In this document: positions 8,084 through 15,859 of the stretch, piece after piece | Numbering within the stretch: the first letter of the stretch is position 1 | Layout: each line of letters starts with the position of its first letter | Source of the DNA: a virus | Length of the DNA: 23,700 nucleotides | Virus record (IMG/VR): IMGVR_UViG_3300022562_000766 | Coordinates: 1-23,700 of that record | Reading direction: 5' to 3' (one strand) | Notes under the pieces: generated by a model | The model's database searches: none | What the model saw: only the letters and a program-made list of their open reading frames with translations | Told to the model about the DNA's origin: nothing | Made by a program: the position numbers and the translations under genes

Positions 8084-8610
8084 AAAACATGTGGAACTAC
8101 AAGGGTCTTGGGCAAGTGAAGTACGGTCATCCCGAGAGCTATCAGCGTGCGGCGGCTTTCTTCGATGAGGTTGGAGGGGTCTTGGAGGACTGGGGTTGCG
8201 GTTGCTGCGGAGCGAAGGAGCACATCAAGCGATGCCAGTACATCGGCATTGATGGCAGCAAGAACGAATACGCCGACAAGCAAGAGGATCTCCGGACCTA
8301 TACGTCCGATTGTGACTGCCTGTTGCTCCGGGGAGTTCTGGATCACAACACCGAATGGGAGAAGATCCTCAAGAATGCCATCGCAAGCTTCCGCAAGAGG
8401 GCTTTCGTTTTGATCTTTCACGATCTTGGCCCGGTGACAAAGGTTCTGTTTCGGCATACGGATCCGAAGTTTGCCGGGGTGCCTGATCTTCAATTTTCAT
8501 TGGAGGACTTGATGAAGCACATGCTCCCCTATCTGGTGAAGGTGGAATGCATCCCGGCTTGCAAGGGCTACCCGAACAACGAAACTCTGTTTTACCTCGA
8601 AAAGAAGTGA
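8080..8610 (+). CDS. Methyltransferase-like protein, 176 aa
   Basis: ATG 8080 overlaps the previous stop (ATGA). The segment LEDWGCGCCGAKEHI (residues 35-49) followed by QYIGIDGS (53-60) mimics motif I and the acidic strand of class I methyltransferases, with Trp replacing the usual Val or Leu in the DxGxG region. Later strands are ILKNAIASF, RAFVLIFHDLG and VECIPACKGYPNNETLFYLEK. Part of the core, DCDCLLLRGVLDH, corresponds to the motif IV strand. The gene is the second of three methyltransferase-like genes in the cassette and ends in the GTGA that starts the third. Activity is uncertain because motif I is unusual. Confidence 0.65.
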   Translation: MKNMWNYKGLGQVKYGHPESYQRAAAFFDEVGGVLEDWGCGCCGAKEHIKRCQYIGIDGSKNEYADKQEDLRTYTSDCDCLLLRGVLDHNTEWEKILKNAIASFRKRAFVLIFHDLGPVTKVLFRHTDPKFAGVPDLQFSLEDLMKHMLPYLVKVECIPACKGYPNNETLFYLEKK

Positions 8611-9149
8611 TCCAATTCGACAAGTACGAGCGTGACGGTGACTACCACTGGAAGTGGTATCGTGAGCGTACCAACCAGTACGCTGATCATGCAGCATTCT
8701 GCGCACGATGGGTGCAAGAACGTCCGTGCCTTGATGTTGGTTGCGGTGACGGTCTGATCACCGCATTGCTTGGTCCCAGAGTTGTCGGAATTGATGATAG
8801 CAAGCTTGCCGTTGAACTCGCCCGGAAGCATAAAGTCATCGCCAACGTCAAAAGCGTCTACGATCTGAACGAATCACAGCACTGGAAGGCAATTTTGCTT
8901 AGTGATGTGATTGAGCACTTGGAGCATCCCGGGAAAGCATTGCGCTCAATCCATGGGGCACTCATGGATGAGGGATTGCTCTACATAAGCACACCTCCGA
9001 AACAGCCGACACTCTCACCTTACCACTACCGGGAGTTCACCCCTGAGGAGCTTCAATTGTTCGTGGAAGATCACGGCTTTGAACTCACGGATAGCATCAT
9101 TGTGAAACCGGAGTGGAAGGAAATGTATGCCCGGTTCATGAAGGTATGA
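8607..9149 (+). CDS. SAM-dependent methyltransferase, class I, 180 aa
   Basis: GTG 8607 is chosen because it overlaps the previous stop as GTGA; the upstream frame lies within the preceding gene. Motif I LDVGCGD at residues 42-48, GIDDS (61-65), LLSDVIEHLEHPGKAL (97-112) and LLYISTPP are the classical Methyltransf_11/23 strands. This is the most canonical methyltransferase of the three. The likely job is methylation of a sugar or lipid-linked glycan made by the neighbouring transferases. An N-terminal region rich in Trp, Tyr and His (YHWKWYRERTNQYADH) precedes the fold and may bind substrate. Confidence 0.8.
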   Translation: MIQFDKYERDGDYHWKWYRERTNQYADHAAFCARWVQERPCLDVGCGDGLITALLGPRVVGIDDSKLAVELARKHKVIANVKSVYDLNESQHWKAILLSDVIEHLEHPGKALRSIHGALMDEGLLYISTPPKQPTLSPYHYREFTPEELQLFVEDHGFELTDSIIVKPEWKEMYARFMKV

Positions 9150-9700
9150 TCTACACCTCAATCTTTGGAAACATTGATCCTCCCCGGATAGATGTTCTCT
9201 GCCTTGGCACAAGCAACCGGATGAACGCCAAGGTCTACAAGGTTCTGTCTCACCTCTTCACACCCCCGGAGCCAACCCTTTGGGTTGATGGCAACATCTT
9301 CCCGCTGATAGCCGAAGGAGAGATCCTTTCCAAGATGCTATGCGATGCCGATTTGGCACTGTTTCGGCATCCGTTCCGGAAGAATCCTCTGGAAGAGGCG
9401 AGGGAGCTTGTTGTCACAAAGTCAGAATGCTCCGGTCTTTTTAGGTTTGTCGAATACTACGGAGAGGCGTATCTCTCAGCATTGCCACTCTATGAATGCG
9501 GCATTTTGGCAAGGCGACCGACTGAGGCGACTAGACGCTTCAATGAAATATGGTGGAACCTTATCTCTAAGTGGTCCGTGCGTGATCAGGTTACGTGCCC
9601 GATTGCTATTGCGGAATCCCGGATCAAGATCAATGTGATAGAGTGCGACTTGAGAAAGCATCGGATGTTCCGATACGAAAATCACCAAAAGAACGGATGA
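9146..9700 (+). CDS. DUF616-like (TOD1/MUCI70-type) glycosyltransferase, 184 aa
   Basis: ATG 9146 overlaps the previous stop (ATGA). The start YTSIFGNID (residues 3-11), WVDGN (46-50), HPFR (75-78) with EE at 83-84, and the C-terminal block LYECGILARRP then FNEIWW and RDQ (146-148) are the conserved stations of the DUF616 family, whose plant members TOD1 and MUCI70 are glycosyltransferase-like. WVDGN probably carries the metal- or nucleotide-sugar-contacting acidic residue. The gene closes the glycan cassette and is followed by the portal gene after 3 nt, so it is co-transcribed with virion genes. The family call is by eye. Confidence 0.72.
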   Translation: MIYTSIFGNIDPPRIDVLCLGTSNRMNAKVYKVLSHLFTPPEPTLWVDGNIFPLIAEGEILSKMLCDADLALFRHPFRKNPLEEARELVVTKSECSGLFRFVEYYGEAYLSALPLYECGILARRPTEATRRFNEIWWNLISKWSVRDQVTCPIAIAESRIKINVIECDLRKHRMFRYENHQKNG

Positions 9701-9703
9701 GTC

Positions 9704-12112
9704 ATGAAATTCGATAGTGCCGGAAAACTGGAAGAGGTTATATGGACGGCTCGCCTTGCTGATCTTCCAAGGTCTGAGAATCGCGCAATCCTTCAACGAC
9801 TCTACAACGGTGAGCCCCCGTTTGATCCGAATGAAGCCGAAGAGAACAACGTTGAGATCAACCGGAACAACCTCACTGGCGTTACACTTCTGTCTCAGGC
9901 TCGCCGCCAGTGGAACAATGCTTTCCTTGGCCAGAAACGTTTCTTCAATGTCTCACTGGACTCAGGACCGAAGCACAAGAGGCAGACATGGAGTGAGATT
10001 ATCAGCGCAAGTGCCAACAAGGTTTTGAAGAAGTGCTCCCGGATGCGTGAACAGATCCGGGCAACCGGGGCAAACGTGATGCTCCATGGAATCGGTCCGG
10101 TGAATTGGCCGGACAAAAGAACTCCTGTTCCATGTCCTCTCCCGGTGAGTAGCCTTCTCATCGCCTCTGAAACGGAAATCGGATTCGACAACCTTGAATG
10201 GTTCGCCGTGTTCCGGGAACTCACACCAACTCAGCTTTACATGCTCACGCACGGTCCGAAGGTTGACCCGGGCTGGAACATGCCTCTGGTGAAGAATCGG
10301 CTGAAGTACGTTGCGGAGGAGGTTCAGAAACGCCCGAACGCCACAGCTTACCAGTACATGCCTGAACGCATCGAAGAGCTGATCAAGCAGGACATGGGTT
10401 ATTTCGGTACCGATGCCGTTCCAACGATCGACATCTGGGACTTCTATTTCCGTGAGGCTGAGAGTGGTGATGGTTGGTATCGCCGCATCCTTCTTGATTG
10501 GGGAATCGGGACATCCGAAATGGGGTCATACGCTACAAGCGGGGCGATGCCGAAATCCCAGAACGTCATTGATGACAAGTCCGCCTTTCTGTACACGTCC
10601 GGCAAGCGGAAGTACGCAAGCGAGCACTCCCAGATCATCCACTGCCAGTTTGGCGACACATCGGCTTACGCTCCGTTCAAGTACCATAGCGTCCGTTCGC
10701 TTGGCTGGATGCTCTGGGGTCCGGCGGATCTGGACAATCGGCTTTATTGCAAGTTCATGGAAAACGTTTTCATGAATTTGATGTGGTGGTTCAGGGTGTC
10801 CGGGGAGAACGCTTTCAACCGGATCAAGAGGGCGGACTTCTTCCACATGGGAGTGATCCCTCAAGGTGTCACGCCGATGCTGGCGAATGAACGCTTCCAG
10901 CCGGACTCAAGATTCATTGAGCTTGGCTTCGCGCACAACCAGAAGCTCATGCAGGATCATTCCTCATCGTTCACTTCCGATTGGTCAAAGGGCACTCCAA
11001 CCAAGGCGATGACCGCAACGGAAACCATGGCCCGGGTTGATGCGGTCAACTCCATGGTGAGTGGAATGCTCACACTCGCCTATTCCTATGAGGAGCCGAA
11101 GCTCACTGAGATATGTCGGAGGCTTTGCATCAAGAACAACCCGGACAAGCTTGCCAAGCATTTCCGGAAGCTTTGCATCACTCAGGGAGTCCCGGAGGAT
11201 CAGCTTGATGTCGAGAGGTGGGCGGTTGAATGCGAGAAGTCCGTTGGCGGCGGAAATAAAACCATGCAAATGGCCATGGTCAATTTCCTGAACTCCATCC
11301 GCAAGAACATGAATCCTCAAGGCCAGAGGATCATTGACCATCTGAGCGTGTTCATCGCAACGGAACAGGCTGGACTGGCGGATGAGATTGCTCCGATCGA
11401 AGGCGAGTCCAAGATGACTAATTCGATGCACGATGCCACTCTGGCGATGCCAAGGCTTATGCAGGGGTTGCCATACCCGTTCCAGAACAAGATGGTTGCG
11501 GAGGATTACGTCCGGGTTTGGCTGTTGGATCTTGGCATCCAGCTTGGGAACGCGAAGAAAACCGGGGGCAACATGGCGGATCCGGAAGAAGTCATCGGGT
11601 GGGGCAATGTTTCCCAGCACATCAAAGAGTACTTGGGAGTCATGTCATCTGACCCGGAAGTCAAAATGCGCGTGCGCCAGTATCAGGATCAGTTGAAGAA
11701 TTTCGACAACGAGATCCGTGGATACGTTCAGCGCATTCAGGAGCAAATGAAGCAGGGCGGAGAACAGAACGGAGCCGGAGCCGAAGAACAGGCGAAGCTT
11801 CAGGCGCAACTGGAATCCCAAAAGATCATGGCGCAAGCCAAGGCTGAAAACCTCAAGACGTCTCACGCAATGCGCACGGCTCAGAAGCAAGCGCAATTTG
11901 AAATGGATGAGCAACGCAAGGACCGCCAGCAGAAGGCGGAGATCCGCCGTGAGGATGAGCAATTCCAAATTGAGTTGGATCAGAAACAGGCGGAGATCCA
12001 GCTTGAGCAACAGGCGAAAGAAGAGGAGATCCGGCTCAACCAGAAAGCCAAAGAGGCTGAGATAGCCGCCAAAGAAAAAGCAGCAGCAGCAAAACCCAAG
12101 TCACAAGAATGA
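9704..12112 (+). CDS. Portal protein, 802 aa, with long helical C-terminal region
   Basis: The portal is the dodecameric channel through which DNA enters the head. The call rests on size, position between terL and the scaffold-like gene, and content: an N-terminal helical segment with FDPNEAEENNVEINRNN, LTGVTLLSQARRQW, later aromatic beta segments, and a stem-like helical middle. From about residue 655 the protein is almost purely charged and helical, rich in Gln, Glu and Lys, like the barrel of long podovirus portals such as P22. ATG 9704 lies 3 nt after the preceding stop, with GGA upstream. The end overlaps the next start as ATGA. No frameshift is seen. A search could still place it in a specific portal family. 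Confidence 0.8.
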   Translation: MKFDSAGKLEEVIWTARLADLPRSENRAILQRLYNGEPPFDPNEAEENNVEINRNNLTGVTLLSQARRQWNNAFLGQKRFFNVSLDSGPKHKRQTWSEIISASANKVLKKCSRMREQIRATGANVMLHGIGPVNWPDKRTPVPCPLPVSSLLIASETEIGFDNLEWFAVFRELTPTQLYMLTHGPKVDPGWNMPLVKNRLKYVAEEVQKRPNATAYQYMPERIEELIKQDMGYFGTDAVPTIDIWDFYFREAESGDGWYRRILLDWGIGTSEMGSYATSGAMPKSQNVIDDKSAFLYTSGKRKYASEHSQIIHCQFGDTSAYAPFKYHSVRSLGWMLWGPADLDNRLYCKFMENVFMNLMWWFRVSGENAFNRIKRADFFHMGVIPQGVTPMLANERFQPDSRFIELGFAHNQKLMQDHSSSFTSDWSKGTPTKAMTATETMARVDAVNSMVSGMLTLAYSYEEPKLTEICRRLCIKNNPDKLAKHFRKLCITQGVPEDQLDVERWAVECEKSVGGGNKTMQMAMVNFLNSIRKNMNPQGQRIIDHLSVFIATEQAGLADEIAPIEGESKMTNSMHDATLAMPRLMQGLPYPFQNKMVAEDYVRVWLLDLGIQLGNAKKTGGNMADPEEVIGWGNVSQHIKEYLGVMSSDPEVKMRVRQYQDQLKNFDNEIRGYVQRIQEQMKQGGEQNGAGAEEQAKLQAQLESQKIMAQAKAENLKTSHAMRTAQKQAQFEMDEQRKDRQQKAEIRREDEQFQIELDQKQAEIQLEQQAKEEEIRLNQKAKEAEIAAKEKAAAAKPKSQE

Positions 12113-12381
12113 TCATTAGTCCAAGGCAACGGTTCTGCGAAAGCGCACACCGTTCAAGTCATGAAAAGCTAGTCATCACTGAAGCATTCCAGATCGCATG
12201 CGAATACGCATTGCTCACTCTTGTCAGTGAATTGCCGGAAGCGTCTGATCCATCAAGAGGATGGGATAGCCACAGTCAACTGACCGGGGCTCGCCGTGTC
12301 CTTGACATTTTGAAAACGCTTCACAAACTCCCAGAGAAGCCGAAAGGCTTGAAGTCACCAACGCTTAAATACGGAGTATAG
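12109..12381 (+). CDS. Small hypothetical protein, 90 aa
   Basis: ATG 12109 overlaps the portal stop as ATGA, and a short gap carrying GGAG leads to the next gene. The protein is helical (LVITEAFQIACEYALLTLVSEL) and soluble, with no cysteine pairs or known motif beyond a basic C-terminus. The tight linkage between portal and scaffold-like genes suggests a head-assembly accessory or head-tail connector role, but nothing in the sequence shows this. Confidence 0.6.
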   Translation: MIISPRQRFCESAHRSSHEKLVITEAFQIACEYALLTLVSELPEASDPSRGWDSHSQLTGARRVLDILKTLHKLPEKPKGLKSPTLKYGV

Positions 12382-12383
12382 AT

Positions 12384-13709
12384 ATGCCAGAAGCAGTAGC
12401 AGCACCAGCACCAGCATCAACACCCGCACCGGATCCATCACCGATCGACAATCCTGAATTGGGAGGAGAACGGGATGGAGGTGGGACAGTTGATTTCGAT
12501 TCGGATATTGATCGTGAGCTTTCCGAAATGGACGATGACGCACCTCCGCCGAAGAAAGAGGTGAAGAAAGAAGTCACTCCCCCGGCGAAGCCCAAGAAAC
12601 CAGCCGCCGCCAAGAAGCCGGAAAAGAAACCGGAAGGCGAAGAGGAGGAGGAGATGCCCCCGGGCGATGAGGGCAAGCCGAAGGACAAGCCTGAGACTCC
12701 CCCGGTCAAGGCGGCGGATTTGCGGACCGCTTACGAGGGGCTCAAGAAAAAGGTGACGGAGCAATATGAGCCGGAACTTTCCAAGCTGAAGGCGAAGCTC
12801 CAAAAGCTGGAATCCCAGAAGCCGGAAGCCGATGCCGCCATCACCGAAGAACTCACCAACATCAAGAAGGAGCGCGATGCTCTTGCGGAGAGGATCCGCT
12901 TCATCGACTACCAAGCTCATCCTGAGTTCAAGGAGAAGTACGAGAAGCCTTATCAGGATGCTTGGAAGCGTGCCATATCGGATCTCAGTGAGATCTCAAT
13001 CCGGGATCCGGAGACTGGAACTGAGCGCACGGCAACCGCACAGGACTTGATGGAGATCTGCAACATGCCGCTTGGCGAAGCTCGCAGGGCGGCAAGAGAG
13101 CTTTTCGGTGATGCCGCCGATGACATCATGACGCATCGGAGGGTAATCCGTGAATTGTCAGAAGCTCAAAACAAAGCCCTTGAAGATGCGAAAACCAATA
13201 GTGGTGAACACCAGAAAAAACTGGCAGCACAACGCCAGATCGAACACCAAGAAACACTCAAACTCTGGAAGTCTGCGAACGAAAGCCTTGCGCAAAAATA
13301 CCCCAAATGGTTCGCACCAGATGAATCAGACCCCGAAGGCAACACCCTTCTCGAAAGTGGTTTCGCACTTGCGGACCTTCATTTCATTGGTCCGAAGGAT
13401 TTGACGCCGGAGCAAATTGAAATGCTCCCGCCAATGTTTAGAGATCCCCTAAAATCAGAGGGAACCTTAAAGGGTCCGGCGAGGGTAGCTCTTGACGCAT
13501 TGATCCGGAACAAGGTTGCCAGCCATGGCCGGATCATTCGGAAGCTGAAGCTCGCTAACACGCGCATCAAAGAGCTTGAGGAATCTCTTGCTCAGTACGA
13601 AAAGTCAGAGCCCCCCGCCGGACGGGGCGGAGAGGGATCCTCACGCACAGGAGCCGGGGACACCATGGCGGAAGCCGAAGCTGAGTTGGATGCCTTGGAT
13701 ACCGTATGA
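12384..13709 (+). CDS. Scaffold-like head assembly protein, 441 aa
   Basis: ATG 12384 is supported by GGAG at 12373-12376, 7 nt upstream. Residues 1-40 are Ala/Pro-rich, followed by an acidic stretch, then a Lys/Pro/Glu-rich linker to about residue 110. A coiled-coil-like segment follows (EQYEPELSKLKAKLQKLESQ), then helical charged sequence to about residue 300 and a final coil near 395-425 (LKLANTRIKELEESLAQYEK). No enzymatic motif or membrane segment is visible. Extreme charge, helical content and the place just before the capsid gene are what capsid scaffolds look like, although scaffolds are poorly conserved. It overlaps the GroES gene by ATGA. Confidence 0.68.
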   Translation: MPEAVAAPAPASTPAPDPSPIDNPELGGERDGGGTVDFDSDIDRELSEMDDDAPPPKKEVKKEVTPPAKPKKPAAAKKPEKKPEGEEEEEMPPGDEGKPKDKPETPPVKAADLRTAYEGLKKKVTEQYEPELSKLKAKLQKLESQKPEADAAITEELTNIKKERDALAERIRFIDYQAHPEFKEKYEKPYQDAWKRAISDLSEISIRDPETGTERTATAQDLMEICNMPLGEARRAARELFGDAADDIMTHRRVIRELSEAQNKALEDAKTNSGEHQKKLAAQRQIEHQETLKLWKSANESLAQKYPKWFAPDESDPEGNTLLESGFALADLHFIGPKDLTPEQIEMLPPMFRDPLKSEGTLKGPARVALDALIRNKVASHGRIIRKLKLANTRIKELEESLAQYEKSEPPAGRGGEGSSRTGAGDTMAEAEAELDALDTV

Positions 13710-14011
13710 GGATCAAGCCACTTACGGGACAGGTTCTAGTTTCTCTGATCCCCGGGCCAGAGATCTTGAACGGGATTCACCTCCCGGACAAACGCAACCC
13801 GGAGGAGCCTGTCTTTGCTCGCAAGGCGATTGTGCGGGAGATAGGGCCATGGCCGAAAACCAAGAACGGCATGGGAGTGATCCCTCCCTTTGGCAGAGGG
13901 GCGACCGTTCTAGTGAACGAGTACAAAGGCCAGAAACTTACAAACTTCAGTGAACAGTTGCGGCTGATTTCTACGGATGATATAGTCGCCCTGCTGTCTA
14001 ACGACTGCTGA
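13706..14011 (+). CDS. groES: GroES-like (Cpn10) co-chaperonin
   Basis: This 101-aa protein follows the Cpn10 pattern end to end: RIKPLTGQVLVS at the N-terminus (compare IRPLHDRVIVK in E. coli GroES), a short mobile-loop region containing NGIHLPD in place of GGIVL, AIVREIGPWP, PPFGRGATVLVNEY for the core strand and turn, and RLISTDDIVALL for the conserved C-terminus. Length matches GroES (97 aa in E. coli). It would cap the host GroEL ring. T4 Gp31 is a precedent: it replaces GroES for capsid-protein folding. Position between scaffold and capsid candidate fits that job. Its start overlaps the scaffold stop (ATGA) and its stop lies just before a strong terminator. Confidence 0.88.
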   Translation: MRIKPLTGQVLVSLIPGPEILNGIHLPDKRNPEEPVFARKAIVREIGPWPKTKNGMGVIPPFGRGATVLVNEYKGQKLTNFSEQLRLISTDDIVALLSNDC

Positions 14012-14035
14012 GTTCATAATACAGTTGTCAGCCAA

Positions 14036-14071
14036 ACCGGAGCTAAGTGCCTTGGCTCCGGTCTTTTTTTT
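14036..14071 (+). terminator. Rho-independent terminator after the GroES gene
   Basis: A 12-bp stem (14036-14047 with 14051-14062, one G-U pair, triloop TGC) is followed by C and a run of eight T at 14064-14071. This is a textbook intrinsic terminator. It would end, or attenuate, the terL-to-groES transcript just before the leader of the capsid gene. Confidence 0.9.
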
Positions 14072-14073
14072 CT

Positions 14074-14302
14074 CTTGCGCGATTCACGGATGTGGACTAA
14101 CAAGGCAAAAGTGATGTCGTAAACGCGACAACGTTCGGGTGCGAATCCTGAAAGCCCGGGTGAACAGCGGGTAGCCTGTTCAGCTTAGAGCCTCGCAAGC
14201 TTCATCGCAGTTGAAAGACTGTGGACATCCTAGAGAACGTCCATGGTCTACCTGTGTACCCCTCTGGCCGTTTTCAAAAAAACCGTTAACTCAATTTTTG
14301 TT
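14074..14302 (+). ncRNA. Candidate structured 5' leader of the major capsid gene
   Basis: This is 229 nt with no supported gene. CTTGCG (14074-14079) can pair with CGCAAG (14194-14199), closing a domain that holds several local hairpins: TCAC/GTGA (14084-14087 with 14111-14114), TGTCG/CGACA (14115-14119 with 14126-14130), TTCGGG/CCTGAA (14134-14139 with 14147-14152, one G-U) around the 7-nt loop TGCGAAT, which fits the tRNA T-loop pattern, and the perfect TGAACAG/CTGTTCA (14161-14167 with 14176-14182). CCCG at 14155-14158 could pair with the CGGG at 14168-14171 in the last loop as a pseudoknot. A second domain follows: AGAC/GTCT and TGGAC/GTCCA (14216-14249). The remaining 50 nt to the ATG are A/T-rich. 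No known riboswitch, intron or tRNA was recognised. Structure is by hand only. Confidence 0.5.
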
Positions 14303-15853
14303 ATGGCTATTGCCTGTAAATCATTCACCGACTTTCTCAGTCGTCGCAGTGAGCATCTGGACGACATGATCATCAAAGCCCTCCATCCCATCGACACATG
14401 GATTGGGCACGTTTCAACCGGACGCTTCAAGGCGCAAGACGGTGTTGAACACACCTTCGATCGTTTTGAGAACGTGTTCCCGGATCTCCGGGGCACTTGG
14501 GAGGATGTCACTGGCACCTCCTGTGTTGGGCTCCCTTGTGATCCTTCCGAAACCAAAATCGGAATGGGCTTCACCCGGGATTCCTACAAGCTCCAGAGGA
14601 AATCCTACACTACGGATCTTTTCTGTTTCGATCAGATCCTCAGTGCGGACCGTGCGAAGCAACAGTTCGCGCACATCATCCGCGTATTGCGGAGAGCATC
14701 CAGCCTTATCACCAGCCATCGTTTCCGCACGGAAGCGTTGCGCATCGCCAAGCGGAAATGGATCACGGCGAACAACACCCTCGTTCCCATCACGGCAACG
14801 TGGAATGCCGCCATGACCCAGCTTACCGTGAGCGGTTTGCCCACCAGCAAGATCAGCGCACGGCATCTGCAACGCCGGGTGGAGCCCCAGATCCGCGAAG
14901 GCGCATTGGGCGAGGACATCAACCGGGGAGCCCAGCCCATGTTGGAATTCGTTACCAACATGGAAGAAGTCTGGAACATGGTTGAAGGCAATTCGGAGCT
15001 TGTTGACCACTGGCGTTTCCAGCAATGGGAAGATGCCAGCAAGTACCATCGCTACGGATGGGTCGGCAAGTTGGGCAACTACGGCTTGAGAGCCGATTGG
15101 AGCCCTCTCCGATTCAACATCAACAGCGGTCCCGATGCAAACGGGGCATACGTGCTGGATCTGGTTCACCCTTATACCAACGTTGCCACCACCGAAGGCA
15201 TCAAGGAAGAGGTGAACTCAGACTTCGACAACGCCCCGGTCCAGTTGAATTTCATCTGGCACCGCAAGGCGATGACGTCTCTGGTTCGGGACACGACCGC
15301 CATCAACCCGGAAATGCCATTCGCCATGCGAGACTTCGCCGGGAAGTGGCAGTTCGTCATGGACAACCTCACTTGCGGCAACGATGTCAACGGCAACCCC
15401 ATCGCCGTGGACAACGCTCGCCGGAACAAGGGCAAGTTCATTGCGGACTTCAGCTTCGCCACCAAGGCGGAGTATCCGGAGCTTGCGGAAGCGTTCCTGA
15501 GCTTGCGGGAGCCTGCTTGCGTGTTGGACATCCCAACGTGCGCAACCACGCCTTACCCGTACCCGCAGAACTACTCCAGCGAGAATGATCCCTGCCCGGA
15601 TGATCATTCTGTTCTCACCTTCACGCCGATGCTGAAGGATGAAACCGCAACCTATGAGGTTGACGCCAGTTCCATCAAGTGTAACGGCATGACCATCGTT
15701 CATGACGCTATCACCGGAAGTGCAACGGTGGCTGATCTCGTTGCGGAAATGAACACCAAGCTCGCCGCACTTGGCACTTGGGCCGTTAACGGCGGGAACA
15801 TCACGCTTACCACAGACGTTTGCACGGATGTTTCCATCCCGTGGACGGTTTAA
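14303..15853 (+). CDS. Major capsid protein candidate, 516 aa
   Basis: ATG 14303 (MAIACKSFTDFLSRRSEHLD) is chosen over in-frame ATG 14243 because the latter lies inside a leader hairpin and would add 20 residues with no capsid character. The leader is A/T-rich and lacks a Shine-Dalgarno. The call rests on position after scaffold and GroES, on size, on a mixed helix/beta body without catalytic motifs, and on placement at the head of its own transcript after a terminator. The last 90 residues, after FLSLREPACVLDIPTC, look like a separate small beta domain (VADLVAEMNTKLAALGTW, VNGGNITLTTDV) that could decorate the capsid surface. HK97-fold membership is assumed, not shown. Confidence 0.72.
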   Translation: MAIACKSFTDFLSRRSEHLDDMIIKALHPIDTWIGHVSTGRFKAQDGVEHTFDRFENVFPDLRGTWEDVTGTSCVGLPCDPSETKIGMGFTRDSYKLQRKSYTTDLFCFDQILSADRAKQQFAHIIRVLRRASSLITSHRFRTEALRIAKRKWITANNTLVPITATWNAAMTQLTVSGLPTSKISARHLQRRVEPQIREGALGEDINRGAQPMLEFVTNMEEVWNMVEGNSELVDHWRFQQWEDASKYHRYGWVGKLGNYGLRADWSPLRFNINSGPDANGAYVLDLVHPYTNVATTEGIKEEVNSDFDNAPVQLNFIWHRKAMTSLVRDTTAINPEMPFAMRDFAGKWQFVMDNLTCGNDVNGNPIAVDNARRNKGKFIADFSFATKAEYPELAEAFLSLREPACVLDIPTCATTPYPYPQNYSSENDPCPDDHSVLTFTPMLKDETATYEVDASSIKCNGMTIVHDAITGSATVADLVAEMNTKLAALGTWAVNGGNITLTTDVCTDVSIPWTV

Positions 15854-15859
15854 CCGTTG

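Noticed and set aside
14110-14160. tRNA gene suggested by the T-arm-like hairpin with loop TGCGAAT
   Set aside because: The 3' segment after the T-arm (AAGCCCG) has no complementary 5' acceptor strand upstream, the neighbouring hairpin has a 6-nt loop and no proper anticodon loop, and no D-arm is present.
14074-14302. Group I intron or hammerhead ribozyme in the capsid leader
   Set aside because: A GACTA is present but no matching TAGTC partner or P7 element was found, and no CTGATGA/GAAA hammerhead core is present. The region interrupts no gene.
14414-15169. Antisense 251-codon frame opposite the capsid gene
   Set aside because: Shadow of the capsid frame; no start context, no domain, and conflicting with a strong sense gene.
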